The notes beneath the pieces were generated by a model. That model made no database searches and had not been told where the DNA came from. It saw nothing but the letters and a program-made list of their open reading frames with translations. The translations under genes and the position numbers were made by a program. This document shows positions 8,916 through 19,235 of a stretch of 64,000 nucleotides of DNA, one piece after another (within the stretch, counting starts at the first letter, position 1; the number at the start of each line of letters is the position of its first letter). Location: NCBI RefSeq assembly GCF_003634705.1, contig NZ_RBWU01000003.1, positions 1 through 64,000 on the forward strand, written 5' to 3'. Source of the stretch: Actinomadura pelletieri DSM 43383 (GTDB lineage: Bacteria; Actinomycetota; Actinomycetes; Streptosporangiales; Streptosporangiaceae).

Positions 8916-11900
8916 ATGCCGCGTACCTCGTCTCGTGCCCGCCCCGGCGGCGGGTACCGCGACACCGCTCCGCGCTACAGCGACGCCGATCTCGAACCGC
9001 TGCTCAGGGCGCTCGTCGCCGTCCGGGACGGGCGGGCGAGGTCGGAGCTGAACGTGCCGGGTGAGGGCGCCGTGGCCGAGGCCGCGGCGATCTTGGAGGA
9101 GATCCGGCAGAGCGGCCAGGAGCTGGCCTCCGGGCTGGCCCGCGTCCGGCGGGAGATCGGCCGCGAGGGGCAGCTGCGGGGCCGGCTCACGCCGGGGACA
9201 CTGCGGGGCACCTGGGCGGCCGCCGCCGAGGACACCAACGCGATCATCGACAAGCTGACCGACCTGGTGACGGGGATGAGCCAGGTCGTGGAGGCGGTCG
9301 CGGCGGGCGACCTGAGCCAGCGGGTCGAGCTGCGGGTGCGGGGCAGGCCGATGCGCGGTGAGCTGCTGCGCATGGCAAAGTCCGTCAACGGCATGGTGGA
9401 TCTGCTCGACCAGTTCACGTGGGAGGTCACCCAGTTCGCCCGGGAGGTCGGCACCGAGGGCCGCCTCGGCGGGCAGGCCCCGGCGCGCGGCATGACGGGC
9501 CGGTGGCGGGACGTGACGGCGTCGGTGAACGTGATGGCGTCCCGGCTGACCTCGCAGGTCCGCGACATCGCGGAGGTCACCACGGCGGTGGCGAAGGGCG
9601 ACCTGACCCGCAAGGTCACGGTGGAGGCGACCGGTGAACTCCAGGAGCTGAAGCTCACCGTGAACACGATGGTCGACCAGCTGTCGGCGTTCGCCGACGA
9701 GGTCACCCGCGTGGCCCGCGAGGTCGGCACCGAAGGGCAGCTGGGCGGGCAGGCGAACGTGCCGGGCGTCAGCGGTGTCTGGAAGAACCTGACCGACAAC
9801 GTCAACGCGATGGCGAACAACCTGACGTACCAGGTCCGCGGGATCGCGCAGGTCACCACCGCCGTCGCCGAGGGCGATCTCGGCAAGAAGATCACCGTGG
9901 ACGCGCAGGGCGAGATCGCCCAGCTCAAGGACACCGTCAACACGATGGTCGACACCCTGTCGGCGTTCGCCGACGAGGTCACCCGCGTGGCCCGCGAGGT
10001 CGGCACCGAAGGGCGGCTCGGCGGCCAGGCGCGGGTGCTCGGCGTGAGCGGCGTCTGGAAGGACCTGACCAACAACGTCAACGGGATGGCGTCCAACCTG
10101 ACCTTCCAGGTCCGCAACATCGCGCAGGTCACCACCGCCGTCGCCGAGGGCGATCTCGGCAAGAAAATCACCGTGGACGCGCAGGGCGAGATCCTGGAGC
10201 TGAAGGACACCGTGAACGCGATGGTGGACACGCTGTCGGCGTTCGCGTCCGAGGTGACCCGCGTGGCCCGCGAGGTCGGCACCGAAGGGCGGCTCGGCGG
10301 GCAGGCGATCGTGCCCGGCGCGGGCGGCGTCTGGAAGGACCTGACCGACAACGTCAACTCGATGGCCAACAACCTGACCAACCAGGTCCGTGGGATCGCG
10401 CAGGTCACCACGGCCGTCGCGCAGGGCGACCTGACCCGCAAGATCGAGGTGGACGCGCAGGGCGAGATCCTGCAGCTCAAGACGACGCTGAACACGATGG
10501 TCGACACGCTGTCGGCGTTCGCCGACGAGGTCAGCCGGGTGGCCCGCGAGGTCGGCACCGAAGGGCGGCTCGGCGGGCAGGCGATCGTGCCCGGCGCGGG
10601 CGGCATGTGGAAGGACCTGACCGACAACGTCAACGGAATGGCGTCCAACCTGACCTACCAGGTCCGCAACATCGCCCAGGTCGCGACCGCGGTCGCGCAC
10701 GGCGACCTGACGCGGCGCATCGACGTCAACGCGCAGGGCGAGATCCTGGAGCTGAAGACGACGCTGAACACGATGGTCGACACGCTCTCGTCGTTCGCGT
10801 CCGAGGTCACCCGTGTCGCCCGTGAGGTCGGGATCGAGGGGCGGCTCGGCGGACAGGCGGAGGTCGAGGGGGTCTCCGGCACCTGGAAGCGGCTGACGGA
10901 GAGCGTCAACGAGCTCGCCGGGAACCTGACGACCCAGGTCCGCGCGATCGGCGAGGTGGCGAGCGCCGTCGCCACCGGCGACCTGACCCGGACGATCACC
11001 GTGGAGGCGCGCGGCGAGGTCGCGGAGCTGAGCGACAACGTCAACCTGATGGTGGCGACGCTGCGGGAGACGACCCGCGCCAACGAGGAACAGGACTGGC
11101 TGAAGACCAACCTCGCCCGGATCGGCGGGCTCATGCAGGGTCATCGGGACCTCCAGCAGGTCGCCGACCTGATCATGCGGGAGCTGACGCCGACGGCGAG
11201 CGCCCAGTACGGCGCGTTCTACCTCGCGGAGAACAGCGGCGAGGAGACCGAGCTGTCGCTGATCGCCGGTTACGGGACGCGCCGCCGGGCGAACCGGTCC
11301 CACGGCGACGGCGACCTCCGGTTCGCGCTGGGCGAGGGCCTGGTGGGGCAGGCGGCGCAGGAGCGCAGGGCGCTGCTGATCGCCGACGCCCCCGCCGACT
11401 ACATCAAGATCGGCTCGGGGTTGGGCGAGGCGTCTCCCGTCAACATCATCGTGCTGCCGATCGTGTTCGAGGACGAGGTGCTCGGCGCGATCGAGCTGGC
11501 GTCGTTCGGCCGGTTCACCGACGTCCATCTGGCGTTCTTCAGCCAGCTGATCGAGACGATCGGGGTGACGTTGAACGCGATCCGCGCCAACACCCGCACC
11601 GAGCAGCTGCTCGGCGAGTCGCAGCGGCTCGCCCAGGAGCTGCAGGAACGCTCGGACGAGCTGCAACGCCAGCAGGGCGAGCTGCGGCACTCCAACACCG
11701 AACTGGAGGAGAAGGCGGCGCTGCTGGCCCAGCAGAACCGCGCGATCGAGATCCAGAACTTCCAGATCGAGCAGGCCAGGCGGACGCTGGAGGAGCGCGC
11801 CGAACAGCTGGCGATCTCGTCGCGGTACAAGTCGGAGTTCCTGGCGAACATGTCGCACGAGCTGCGCACGCCGCTGAACAGCCTGCTCGTGCTGGCCAAG

Positions 11901-13145
11901 CTGCTGTCGGAGAACCAGGACGGCAACCTCACCGGCAAGCAGGTGGAGTTCGCGCAGACGATCCACGACTCCGGCACCGACCTGCTGGAGTTGATCAACG
12001 ACATTCTCGACCTGGCCAAGGTCGAGGCCGGGAAGATGGAGGCCCATCCGCACCGGATCACGGTGTCGGCGCTGGTCGACTACGTGGACGCGACGTTCCG
12101 CCCGTTGTCGGTCGACAAGGGCCTGCAGTTCGGGGTGGACGTCGCTCCGGACGTCCCGCCGACGCTGATCACCGACGAGCAGCGGCTGCAGCAGGTGCTG
12201 CGGAACCTGCTGTCGAACGCGGTGAAGTTCACCGCGGAGGGCGAGGTGCGGCTGCTGATCGAGCGGGCGGGCGACATCGACTTCACCCTGCCCGCGCTGT
12301 GGAACACCCCGGACGTGATCGCGTTCCGGGTGATCGACACCGGCATCGGGGTGTCCGCGGACAAGCTGCAGGAGATCTTCGAGCCGTTCCAGCAGGCCGA
12401 CGGGACGACCAGCCGCCGCTACGGCGGCACCGGCCTCGGCCTGTCGATCAGCCGGAACATCGCGCGCCTGCTCGGCGGCGAGATCCACGCGGAGAGCCGC
12501 CCCGGCCGCGGCAGCGTGTTCACCCTCTACCTGCCCGCCCGGTACAGCGAGCGCGACGGCCGCCGCCGCGCGGTCACACCGGAGGAAGACGCGACGCCAG
12601 AGGGCACGCCTCGGAACGCCGCCCGCACCGGAGCCGCGGTCCCCGAGGAGACCGGCCCGGCCGCGGAGGAGCGTCCGCCCGCCGGAAACCGCCCCGGGGA
12701 CGCCGAGGCCCTGAACGGCCTACTGGAGGACCCGCCCGCGGATCTGGTCGACACCGTCCTGTCGGGCCGCAAGGTCCTGATCGTGGACGACGACGTCCGG
12801 AACGTGTTCGCGTTGACGAGTGTCCTTGAGGGCTATGGAATGGACGTCCTGTACGCCGAGGACGGCCAGGCCGGGATCGACGTTCTGCACCGCCACCCCG
12901 ATGTCGCGGTCGTGCTGATGGACGTGATGATGCCGGGTCTGGACGGTTACGCGACCACGGCGGCGATCAGGGAGATGCCGCAGTTCGCGGAGCTGCCCAT
13001 TATCGTGATCACGGCGAAGGTGATGAAGGGCGACCGGGAGAAGAGCCTGGAATCGGGCGCGTCGGACTATGTGCCGAAACCGGTCGATGTCGACCACCTT
13101 CTTGACGTGATGAGGAATTGGCTGCAACCGTCCATCGTCCGCTGA
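8916..13145 (+). CDS. Tandem-HAMP hybrid sensor histidine kinase with GAF and receiver domains
   Basis: A 1409-residue protein with no transmembrane segment. One degenerate HAMP unit (about 82-173) is followed by six 92-residue HAMP units (174-725). A GAF domain (about 745-892) and a coiled coil (to about 965) come next. The HisKA domain has its phospho-acceptor His981 in [10 protein letters not shown] HATPase_c domain extends to about 1207, a proline-rich linker follows, and a C-terminal receiver has its acceptor at Asp1336 (LMDVMMPG). This is the architecture of Nik1/OsaA-type cytosolic osmotic or stress sensors. AGGAGG at 8901-8906 fixes the ATG at 8916. The adjacent response regulator is the likely partner. 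Confidence 0.95.
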   Translation: MPRTSSRARPGGGYRDTAPRYSDADLEPLLRALVAVRDGRARSELNVPGEGAVAEAAAILEEIRQSGQELASGLARVRREIGREGQLRGRLTPGTLRGTWAAAAEDTNAIIDKLTDLVTGMSQVVEAVAAGDLSQRVELRVRGRPMRGELLRMAKSVNGMVDLLDQFTWEVTQFAREVGTEGRLGGQAPARGMTGRWRDVTASVNVMASRLTSQVRDIAEVTTAVAKGDLTRKVTVEATGELQELKLTVNTMVDQLSAFADEVTRVAREVGTEGQLGGQANVPGVSGVWKNLTDNVNAMANNLTYQVRGIAQVTTAVAEGDLGKKITVDAQGEIAQLKDTVNTMVDTLSAFADEVTRVAREVGTEGRLGGQARVLGVSGVWKDLTNNVNGMASNLTFQVRNIAQVTTAVAEGDLGKKITVDAQGEILELKDTVNAMVDTLSAFASEVTRVAREVGTEGRLGGQAIVPGAGGVWKDLTDNVNSMANNLTNQVRGIAQVTTAVAQGDLTRKIEVDAQGEILQLKTTLNTMVDTLSAFADEVSRVAREVGTEGRLGGQAIVPGAGGMWKDLTDNVNGMASNLTYQVRNIAQVATAVAHGDLTRRIDVNAQGEILELKTTLNTMVDTLSSFASEVTRVAREVGIEGRLGGQAEVEGVSGTWKRLTESVNELAGNLTTQVRAIGEVASAVATGDLTRTITVEARGEVAELSDNVNLMVATLRETTRANEEQDWLKTNLARIGGLMQGHRDLQQVADLIMRELTPTASAQYGAFYLAENSGEETELSLIAGYGTRRRANRSHGDGDLRFALGEGLVGQAAQERRALLIADAPADYIKIGSGLGEASPVNIIVLPIVFEDEVLGAIELASFGRFTDVHLAFFSQLIETIGVTLNAIRANTRTEQLLGESQRLAQELQERSDELQRQQGELRHSNTELEEKAALLAQQNRAIEIQNFQIEQARRTLEERAEQLAISSRYKSEFLANMSHELRTPLNSLLVLAKLLSENQDGNLTGKQVEFAQTIHDSGTDLLELINDILDLAKVEAGKMEAHPHRITVSALVDYVDATFRPLSVDKGLQFGVDVAPDVPPTLITDEQRLQQVLRNLLSNAVKFTAEGEVRLLIERAGDIDFTLPALWNTPDVIAFRVIDTGIGVSADKLQEIFEPFQQADGTTSRRYGGTGLGLSISRNIARLLGGEIHAESRPGRGSVFTLYLPARYSERDGRRRAVTPEEDATPEGTPRNAARTGAAVPEETGPAAEERPPAGNRPGDAEALNGLLEDPPADLVDTVLSGRKVLIVDDDVRNVFALTSVLEGYGMDVLYAEDGQAGIDVLHRHPDVAVVLMDVMMPGLDGYATTAAIREMPQFAELPIIVITAKVMKGDREKSLESGASDYVPKPVDVDHLLDVMRNWLQPSIVR
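9435..11090 (+). repeat. Six in-frame 276-bp repeats encoding HAMP units
   Basis: Units start at 9435, 9711, 9987, 10263, 10539 and 10815, each opening with a codon run for (V/F)AREVG(T/I)EG. The middle units are very similar at DNA level, so unequal recombination could change the unit number between strains. The repeats are part of the kinase coding region, not a mobile element. Confidence 0.95.
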
Positions 13146-13225
13146 GGAGGGGCGGCACCGCGGATGGGGACGCCGCGGGCGCTGACGCGGCCGGCGACGG
13201 CGGGGACCGGATCGGAGAGACGCGC

Positions 13226-13858
13226 GTGGACGACAAGGCGAAGATCCTGCTCGTGGACGACCGCGAGGAGAACCTGATCGCGCTGGAGGCCATCCTCAGC
13301 TCGCTCGATCAGGATCTCGTCCGGGCGCGGTCCGGTGAGGAGGCGTTGAAGGCGCTCCTCACCGACGAGTACGCGGTGATCTTGCTGGACGTCGTCATGC
13401 CGGGCATGGACGGTTTCGAGACGGCCCGCGACATCAAGCGCCGCAAGAAGACCCGCGACCTGCCGATCATCTTCCTCACCGCGGTGAACAGCGACCCCGA
13501 CTACGCGTTCCGCGGCTACGCGGCGGGCGCGGTCGACTTCATCTCCAAGCCGTTCGACCCGTGGGTCCTGCGCGCGAAGGTGTCGGTGTTCGTCGAGCTG
13601 CACAACAAGAACAAGCAACTCCGCCACCAGACGACGCTGCTACGCGAGCAGGCGGCCCAGCTACGCGAACAGGCCGCGCTGCTCCGGTCCCGTCCCACGG
13701 ACCACGAGGTCGGCGACCGCCTGAGGGCGGTGATGGAACAGGCCGAACTGGTCGGCAAACGCCTTCCCGACCCCCTCCGCCCCGACTTCGAGGAACTGGA
13801 CCGCCGCCTGACCGACCTCCACCAGGCCCTGACCGACGACCCCCCACCCTCCCCCTGA
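13226..13858 (+). CDS. Response regulator receiver protein with C-terminal coiled coil
   Basis: A 210-residue protein. The receiver domain fills residues 1-125, with the acidic pair Asp11-Asp12 and the acceptor Asp55 (LLDVVMPGMDG), the signalling Thr in FLTA and the Lys in SKPF. A heptad-rich helix with repeated LREQAA units and a helical tail replace any DNA-binding domain, so output is through protein contacts. The GTG at 13226 has GGAGA eight bases upstream; a longer frame would overlap the kinase gene. It lies 80 bases after the hybrid kinase and is probably its partner or a phosphorelay output. Confidence 0.88.
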   Translation: MDDKAKILLVDDREENLIALEAILSSLDQDLVRARSGEEALKALLTDEYAVILLDVVMPGMDGFETARDIKRRKKTRDLPIIFLTAVNSDPDYAFRGYAAGAVDFISKPFDPWVLRAKVSVFVELHNKNKQLRHQTTLLREQAAQLREQAALLRSRPTDHEVGDRLRAVMEQAELVGKRLPDPLRPDFEELDRRLTDLHQALTDDPPPSP

Positions 13859-13876
13859 GCGTCGGCAGCGAACGCA

Positions 13877-14304
13877 CCGCAATTCACGACGGAAGGGCGC
13901 CCAGCGCCCGAAGAAGGAGTGCCCTGCAGCGAGCACAACGCACTTCCTTGCTCGCAGACCCCAGCCCGCCCAGCACCCCCCAACAACCTCGGGTTTGCGA
14001 TCGCGTCCGAAAGCAGGTTCAAGCGAAGCGAGAAACCTGATCGCGCAGCGAGCCGCAAGGCGAGCCGAAGCGATCCAGCGATCGCACGCGGTGCACGACG
14101 ACGGAGGCCCGCCGAGGCCGAAGAGGGAGTGCACCCCCATGGACACGAAGCAAAACCCACCTCACCCACCGCCCCCAGCCACCACAGCAACCCCGCAACA
14201 ACCTCAGGGTCTGCGATCGCGTCCGAAGGCAGGTTTCGAGCCCGCGAGAAACCTGATCGCGCAGCGAGCCGCAAGGCGAGCCGAAGCGATGCAGCGATCG
14301 CACC
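13877..14304. repeat. Two 216-bp direct repeats with hairpin cores
   Basis: Two copies (about 13877-14092 and 14093-14304) share a well-conserved 92-base core (13996-14087 and 14212-14303). Each core opens with TGCGATCGCGTCC and closes with CAGCGATCGCAC, and holds an inner hairpin formed by caggtt and aacctg. The period is a multiple of three, so open frames persist through both copies, but they have no ribosome binding site and give Arg/Ala-rich peptides. I read it as a REP-like intergenic element. It fills the whole gap before the gltX terminator. Confidence 0.7.
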
Positions 14305-14352
14305 GCGGTAGTTCAGGTTGAGGCGCCCCAGCGCCTCAACCTGAACTACCGC
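14305..14352. terminator. Perfect 22-bp stem terminator at the end of gltX
   Basis: Arms 14305-14326 and 14331-14352 pair without mismatch around a 4-base loop. The gltX stop codon lies inside the stem, so the hairpin can form only once ribosomes have left. Being symmetrical it could act in both directions. Confidence 0.8.
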
Positions 14353-15742
14353 CAATAAGCACACCCCGGGCTGCGGCTATGCGGGTGAGGGTGCGGTCAC
14401 GGCCGAGGATCTCGAGGGATTCGAACAGGGGCAGGCCCACGGTGCGGCCCGTGACGGCGACGCGGACGGGGGCCTGTGCCTTGCCGAGTTTGAGGCCGTG
14501 TTCGGCGCCGATCTGTTCGAGGCGGTCCTTGAGGGCGGCGGCGGTCCATGGAATGTCCTGGTAGGCGGTTTCGACGGCGGCGAGGATGTCGGCGGCGGGG
14601 TCCTTCATCGCCTTGGTCCAGGACTTCTCGTCGGTGGGCGGTTCGTCCAGGAACACGAAGTCGACCATGGGGACGATCTCCGACAGCACCGCCACCCGGG
14701 TCTGTGCCAGCGGCGCCAGTTCAGCGAAGACGGCGACGTCCACGTCGAACGGGGCGTTCTGGAGGAACGGCAGGCATTCGGCGATGAACTTCTCGGGCGG
14801 CAGCGCGCGGATGTAGTCGCCGTTGAACGCGCGGAGTTTCTTCTCGTCGAAGAAGGCGGGTGAGGTGTTGACGTCCTCGATGCGGAACTCGTCGACGATC
14901 ACGTCCCAGGGGACGATCTCACGGTCGCCGGACGGGGCCCAGCCGAGCAGCATGAGGTAGTTGCGCATGGCCTCGGCGAGGTATCCCTCGGCGCGGTAGT
15001 CCTCGAGCGCGACCTTGTCGCGGCGCTTGGACAGCTTCTGCCGCTTCTCGTTCACGATGACGGGGACATGCGCCCAGACGGGCGGTTCGGCGCCGAGCGC
15101 CTCCCACAGCAGCTGCTGTTTGGGGGCGTTGGACAGGTGCTCCTCGCCTCGCACGACATGGGTGATGCCCTGGCTGATGTCGTCGACGGCGTTGGCGATC
15201 AGGAAGGTCACCGAGCCGTCGGCGCGGGCGATGACGAAGTCCTCCAGGACGGCGTTCTCGAAGACGGGCTTGCCGCGCAGCAGGTCGACGACGGTGGTCT
15301 GGCCTTCGTCGGGCGTGCGGAAGCGGAGGGCACGTCCGGGTCCGGCGTCGAGGCCGCGGTCGCGGCAGAAGCCGTCGTAGCCGCGGTGCTGGTCGCCGGT
15401 GCGGGCGATGACGGCCTCGCGGGTGCAGTCGCAGTAGTAGGCGCGGCCCTGTCCCTTGAGGGTCTGGACGGCCTCGGCGTGCCGGGCGGCGTTCGCCGAC
15501 TGGAAGTAGGGGCCCTCGTACTGTTCGCCGTCAATCCCGAGCCAGGCCAGGGCCTGGATGATGCCCTCGGTCCACTCGGGGCTGTTGCGGGAGGCGTCGG
15601 TGTCCTCGATCCGCAGTACGAGCGTCCCGCCCGACTGCACGGCCATCACCCAGTTGAACAGCGCCGAGCGGGCGCCACCGACATGGAACATGCCGGTCGG
15701 GGAGGGAGCGAAACGGACACGGATCGGAGAACTCGAAGACAT
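14336..15742 (-). CDS. gltX: Glutamate--tRNA ligase
   Basis: A 468-residue class I aminoacyl-tRNA synthetase that charges tRNA-Glu (and possibly tRNA-Gln, which is then amidated by GatCAB). The HIGH-like motif is HVGG at residues 20-23 following FAPSPTG; the KMSKS-like motif is KLSKR at 236-240. A zinc-binding cluster (Cys104, Cys106 and Cys126) sits in the acceptor-binding insertion. Length and domain order match bacterial GluRS. The ATG at 15742 is preceded by GGGAG. The last codons overlap a strong terminator hairpin. Confidence 0.97.
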   Translation of the reverse strand: MSSSSPIRVRFAPSPTGMFHVGGARSALFNWVMAVQSGGTLVLRIEDTDASRNSPEWTEGIIQALAWLGIDGEQYEGPYFQSANAARHAEAVQTLKGQGRAYYCDCTREAVIARTGDQHRGYDGFCRDRGLDAGPGRALRFRTPDEGQTTVVDLLRGKPVFENAVLEDFVIARADGSVTFLIANAVDDISQGITHVVRGEEHLSNAPKQQLLWEALGAEPPVWAHVPVIVNEKRQKLSKRRDKVALEDYRAEGYLAEAMRNYLMLLGWAPSGDREIVPWDVIVDEFRIEDVNTSPAFFDEKKLRAFNGDYIRALPPEKFIAECLPFLQNAPFDVDVAVFAELAPLAQTRVAVLSEIVPMVDFVFLDEPPTDEKSWTKAMKDPAADILAAVETAYQDIPWTAAALKDRLEQIGAEHGLKLGKAQAPVRVAVTGRTVGLPLFESLEILGRDRTLTRIAAARGVLIGGSSG

Positions 15743-15778
15743 GTCTCCCAGCGTAGAGTGCGCGGGCCCCCGACGTCG

Positions 15779-16357
15779 TCAGGGTTCCCAGTGCGGGTCG
15801 CGTCCGGACAGGCCGACGAGGCGGTCGAGCAGCGGCGCGTCCTCCGGTACGGACACCTCGGGGCCGAACGCGCCGTACTCGCGGCCGACCTCCGCCGTCG
15901 GGACGAGGTGTTCCCAGGCGGCGCGGACGACGTCGTCGGGGAACGCGGGTTCGTGGCCGGTGGCGACGGCGAGGTCCCAGCCGTGCACCACCCAGTCGCC
16001 GAAGATGATCCCGGCGACGAACGTGGCGGGCATGGCCTCCTTGTTGCCGGTGAGGCTCGTGTTGCCCTCCCACGCCGCCGGATCCTGCCACGCCTCGGCG
16101 GTCGTGTGGACCTGCTCGCCGAACCGCTCCGCCCAGCCCGGTTCGGCGGTGAAGTCGTGGTCCTCTCCCGGCCCGGTGGTCGGCTGCTTCCGCGCGGCGG
16201 TCTCGGCCCTGGCGGTCCAGAGGAACAGATGGTTGACGAGGGTCCGCACGTCCCAGCCGGGGCAGGGGGTCGGCGCGTCCAGACGCTCCGGGGGGATGTC
16301 CCGGACGATCCGTGCCGCGGTGTCGGCGGCGGGAAGCATCTGGCTCCGCGTATTCAT
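15779..16357 (-). CDS. TIGR03086-type DinB/mycothiol-dependent maleylpyruvate isomerase-like protein
   Basis: A 192-residue protein of the DinB-like four-helix bundle family. The N-terminal TPCPGWDVRTLVNHL motif and the central GDWVVHGWDLAVATG motif supply the usual metal-binding histidines. Relatives are thiol-dependent metalloenzymes or proteins of unknown substrate; the actinomycete ones often use mycothiol. GAGGTGA precedes the chosen ATG (16357); a start ten codons upstream lacks such a site. It is divergent from an AraC-type regulator, which may control it. The substrate is unknown. Confidence 0.8.
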   Translation of the reverse strand: MNTRSQMLPAADTAARIVRDIPPERLDAPTPCPGWDVRTLVNHLFLWTARAETAARKQPTTGPGEDHDFTAEPGWAERFGEQVHTTAEAWQDPAAWEGNTSLTGNKEAMPATFVAGIIFGDWVVHGWDLAVATGHEPAFPDDVVRAAWEHLVPTAEVGREYGAFGPEVSVPEDAPLLDRLVGLSGRDPHWEP

Positions 16358-16448
16358 GATCGTCACCTCGCTCGTTCGTTCGAACATGCGGCCACGCTAG
16401 GACCGGCCATGGCGCCGGTCTTGAAGAAACGCGACATACCCTGAGCCG

Positions 16449-17288
16449 GTGGAACGATCCCTACCCGGCGGGACGCGGGGCATCCTGCGGGCGCGGGCGG
16501 GGTTGGAGCGCTTCCACGTCGAGCGCATCGCGCCGACCGCCGCGCTCGCCCCGTTCGTGGAGCGCTTCTGGGTGCTCCGGTGGGATCTGCGGGGTCGTCC
16601 GCCGCATCGTCAGCAGGTGCTCACCCGCCCGACGGTGCACATGACGTTCACCAGCTACCTGACCGCCGGGACGACGCGGGCCCGGATCGTCGGGGTGGTG
16701 CTGGACGACTTCGTGGAGGAGATCGCCGACGAGGGTCGTGTGGTCGGCGTGGAGTTCCGTCCCGGCGGGCTGCGCCCGTTCATGGACGCGCCGGTCGCCT
16801 CGCTCACCGGCCGGTTCACGACCGTGGAGGAGGTGTTCGGGGCGGACGGCCGGACGCTCGCCGACCGGGTCTTCGCGGCGGACGGCGCCGAGGAGGCCGT
16901 GGCGCGGCTGGCGGACTTCCTGACCGCGCGGGCGCCCGGGCCGGATCCGTCCGCCGAGCGGGCGGCCGGGATCGTCGCGCGGATCGCGGCCCGTCCGGGG
17001 CTGGTCCGGGTGGACGAGCTGGCCGCCGAGCTGCGGACGAGCCCCCGGAGCCTGCAACGCCTGTTCCACGAGTACGTGGGCGCCGGCCCGAAGTGGGTGC
17101 TGCGCAGGTTCCGGATGCTGGAGGCCGCCGCGCGGGCCGAGGCGGGCACGGCCGTCGACTGGGCGGGTCTCGCGGCCGAGTTGGGCTACGCCGACCAGGC
17201 CCATTTCACCCGTGACTTCACCGCGGCGGTCGGGAGGCCTCCCGCCAGGTACGCGCGCGAGACCGGTTCCGGCCGGGTCGACGAGTGA
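16449..17288 (+). CDS. AraC-family transcriptional regulator
   Basis: A 279-residue regulator. The N-terminal part (residues about 25-160) resembles the DUF6597 sensor domain, with LAPFVERFWVLRWDL and VGVEFRPGGLRPF. The C-terminal 90 residues carry the two AraC helix-turn-helices (VDELAAELRTSPRSLQRLF and WAGLAAELGYADQAHFTRDF). The start is GTG at 16449. It is divergent from the DinB-like gene with a gap of only 91 bases, so it probably regulates that gene and itself. Confidence 0.9.
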   Translation: MERSLPGGTRGILRARAGLERFHVERIAPTAALAPFVERFWVLRWDLRGRPPHRQQVLTRPTVHMTFTSYLTAGTTRARIVGVVLDDFVEEIADEGRVVGVEFRPGGLRPFMDAPVASLTGRFTTVEEVFGADGRTLADRVFAADGAEEAVARLADFLTARAPGPDPSAERAAGIVARIAARPGLVRVDELAAELRTSPRSLQRLFHEYVGAGPKWVLRRFRMLEAAARAEAGTAVDWAGLAAELGYADQAHFTRDFTAAVGRPPARYARETGSGRVDE

Positions 17289-17330
17289 ACGGCCCGAGGC
17301 CCGCCCGGCCGGGGTCGACGCGCACCATGC

Positions 17331-18338
17331 CTAGGCGGCCGGTCGCGCCTCGATGATGTGGTAGTCGGCGGGCGGTAGCGGCCCGGTCAGCGAGATCTCG
17401 GTGAACCCGGCGCGTTCCAGCAGGTCGCGGAACTCGGTCTCGGTGCGTTCCCGTCCGCCGGTCGCGACGAGCATGTTGAGGTCGTTGTTGACGATGCCCC
17501 GCGACTCCGGGGTGACGATCTCCGGCATCACCTGCTCCAGGAGGAGCAGCCGGGCGTCCGGGCGCATCGCGGCCCGGCAGTTCCGCAGGATCGCGGCGGC
17601 CTTCGCGTCGTCCCAGTCGTGGATCACGCTCTTGATGACATAGGCGTCCGCTCCCGCGGGCACGGAGGCGAAGAAGTCCCCCGCGACGATCTTCACGCGG
17701 TCGGCGACGTCGGTGAGCGTGTCGGGCGCGGCGTCGAGCCCGCCGGGCAGGTCGAACAGCAGCCCGCGCGGCCCCGGGACGGCGCGCAGGATCGCGGCGA
17801 GCAGCGTGCCGTCGCCCCCGCCGATGTCGGCGATCGTCCCGTACCGGCCGAAGTCGTGGGCCTCGACGATCCCCGGTGCGATGAAGCGGGTGTGTTCGGA
17901 CATCGCCGCGTTGAACGTCGCGGACAGTTCCGGGCGCGACTCGAAGAACTCGAACGGCGTCATGCCGATCACGCGGCCCCACGCGTACTCCCCGGTGTGG
18001 ACGGTCTCGGACAGGTCGCCCCACGCCCGCCACATGTCCGGGCCGCAGAACAGCCTGATGAGGGCGCGGATGGAGTCGGGTTCGTCCGAGCGGAGCCGCC
18101 GCCCTTCGTCGGTGAGCGCGAACACGTCGCGGTCCTTCTGTTCGACGGCGCCGAGGACGCTCAAGCTGCGCAGCAACCTGAGCAGGGACGGCCGGTGGGT
18201 GCCCGTCCTCTCCGCGAGTTCGGCGCTCGTCCGCGGCCCGTCGGCGAGCGCGTCGGCCAGGCCGATCTCGGCGGCGGCGTGCAGGACCTGCGCCGGCATG
18301 TAACCGAACGCCAGGTCCAATAGCGGTGATCTCGACAC
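17331..18338 (-). CDS. SAM-dependent O-methyltransferase (COMT-like, class II)
   Basis: A 335-residue protein with an N-terminal winged-helix dimerisation domain (LADALADGPRTSAELAERTG) and a C-terminal Rossmann methyltransferase with the SAM motif DIGGGDGTLL. The catalytic region SVIHDWDD carries the acid and base residues of plant-type and polyketide O-methyltransferases. Typical substrates are hydroxyl groups on polyketides or other secondary metabolites. No biosynthetic cluster surrounds it, so the substrate is unknown. The ATG at 18338 leaves a 228-base gap to the divergent nuclease gene. Confidence 0.88.
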   Translation of the reverse strand: MSRSPLLDLAFGYMPAQVLHAAAEIGLADALADGPRTSAELAERTGTHRPSLLRLLRSLSVLGAVEQKDRDVFALTDEGRRLRSDEPDSIRALIRLFCGPDMWRAWGDLSETVHTGEYAWGRVIGMTPFEFFESRPELSATFNAAMSEHTRFIAPGIVEAHDFGRYGTIADIGGGDGTLLAAILRAVPGPRGLLFDLPGGLDAAPDTLTDVADRVKIVAGDFFASVPAGADAYVIKSVIHDWDDAKAAAILRNCRAAMRPDARLLLLEQVMPEIVTPESRGIVNNDLNMLVATGGRERTETEFRDLLERAGFTEISLTGPLPPADYHIIEARPAA

Positions 18339-18566
18339 GGTCGACTCCCCCTCGGTTCGCTTCCGGATCGCGTTCGACGTTACGAAGCGCGCGACCGCCG
18401 GTCTTGGACGAATGTGACCTTCACCTCGGTGATCTCCCTGCGGATGGCCACTTCTTGGCCAACGCCGTTACCGGACCGTGTCCACCGCTAACCAAATGGA
18501 CATGTCGGGTTTATCAAAATATTTAAGACTGACGGCTCCTGCTCCCCAGCGAACAAGGAGCCACCC

Positions 18567-19199
18567 GTGCACAGAACGGGGACCATCGCGACCGCCGCCA
18601 CCCTCACCACTCTCGCCCTGCTCTCGCCCGCCGCCGGCACGGCCGCCGCCGCGCCGCCGCCACCGCCCGGAGCCGACACGGCGGCACGGCACCTCGCCGC
18701 CCTCACCGTCCGCGCCGAAGGCTCCGGCGACGGCTACAACCGGGACAAGTTCCCCCACTGGAGCGACCAGGGCGACAGCTGCAACACCCGCGAAGTCGTC
18801 CTCAAACGGGACGGGACGGGCGTCAAGACCGGGACCAACTGCTCCCCGACCAGCGGATCGTGGACCAGCCCCTACGACGGCGCGACCTGGACGAAGGCGT
18901 CCGACATCGACATCGACCACATGGTGCCGCTCGCCGAGGCGTGGCGGTCGGGCGCCTCGTCCTGGTCGACGGCCCGCCGCCGGACGTTCGCCAACGACCT
19001 GAACAGCTCGCAACTCTGGGCCGTCACCGACAACGTCAACCAGGCCAAGGGCGACAAGGACCCGGCGGAGTGGACGCCGCCGCGCGCCTCGTTCCACTGC
19101 ATGTACGCCAGGTCGTGGATCGACGTGAAGTACCGCTACGGCCTGACCGTCGACTCGGCGGAGAAGTCGGCGCTGAGCCGCCTGCTCGGCACCTGCTGA
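18567..19199 (+). CDS. Secreted HNH-family nuclease
   Basis: A 210-residue protein with a Sec signal peptide (hydrophobic residues 8-25, cleavage after an Ala-rich run) and a small HNH endonuclease domain. The metal-binding motif is DIDHMVPLAEAW; a downstream asparagine is in NQAKGDKDP. Cysteine pairs fit an extracellular disulphide-bonded enzyme, as in Streptomyces secreted nucleases that scavenge DNA and phosphate. Start is GTG 18567 with AAGGAG six bases upstream. The leader (about 18505-18535) is strikingly AT-rich for this genome and probably contains the promoter. Confidence 0.9.
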   Translation: MHRTGTIATAATLTTLALLSPAAGTAAAAPPPPPGADTAARHLAALTVRAEGSGDGYNRDKFPHWSDQGDSCNTREVVLKRDGTGVKTGTNCSPTSGSWTSPYDGATWTKASDIDIDHMVPLAEAWRSGASSWSTARRRTFANDLNSSQLWAVTDNVNQAKGDKDPAEWTPPRASFHCMYARSWIDVKYRYGLTVDSAEKSALSRLLGTC

Positions 19200-19208
19200 T
19201 CCCCGCTC

Positions 19209-19232
19209 CGCCCGCCGGCCCACCGGCGGGCG
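19209..19232. terminator. Shared terminator between convergent genes
   Basis: A 10-base-pair stem CGCCCGCCGG / CCGGCGGGCG with a 4-base loop sits between the stops of the nuclease and the HAD-like gene and can serve both directions. Confidence 0.7.
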
Positions 19233-19235
19233 CGT

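Noticed and set aside
8754..12488. A very long open frame on the minus strand opposite the tandem-HAMP kinase
   Set aside because: It mirrors the codon bias and repeats of the real plus-strand gene, gives a repetitive Arg/Val/Asp-rich product and has no ribosome site. It is a GC-driven shadow.
13919..14321. Arg/Ala-rich small proteins in the repeat region before gltX
   Set aside because: Frames stay open only because the repeat period is a multiple of three; there is no ribosome site and composition is biased.
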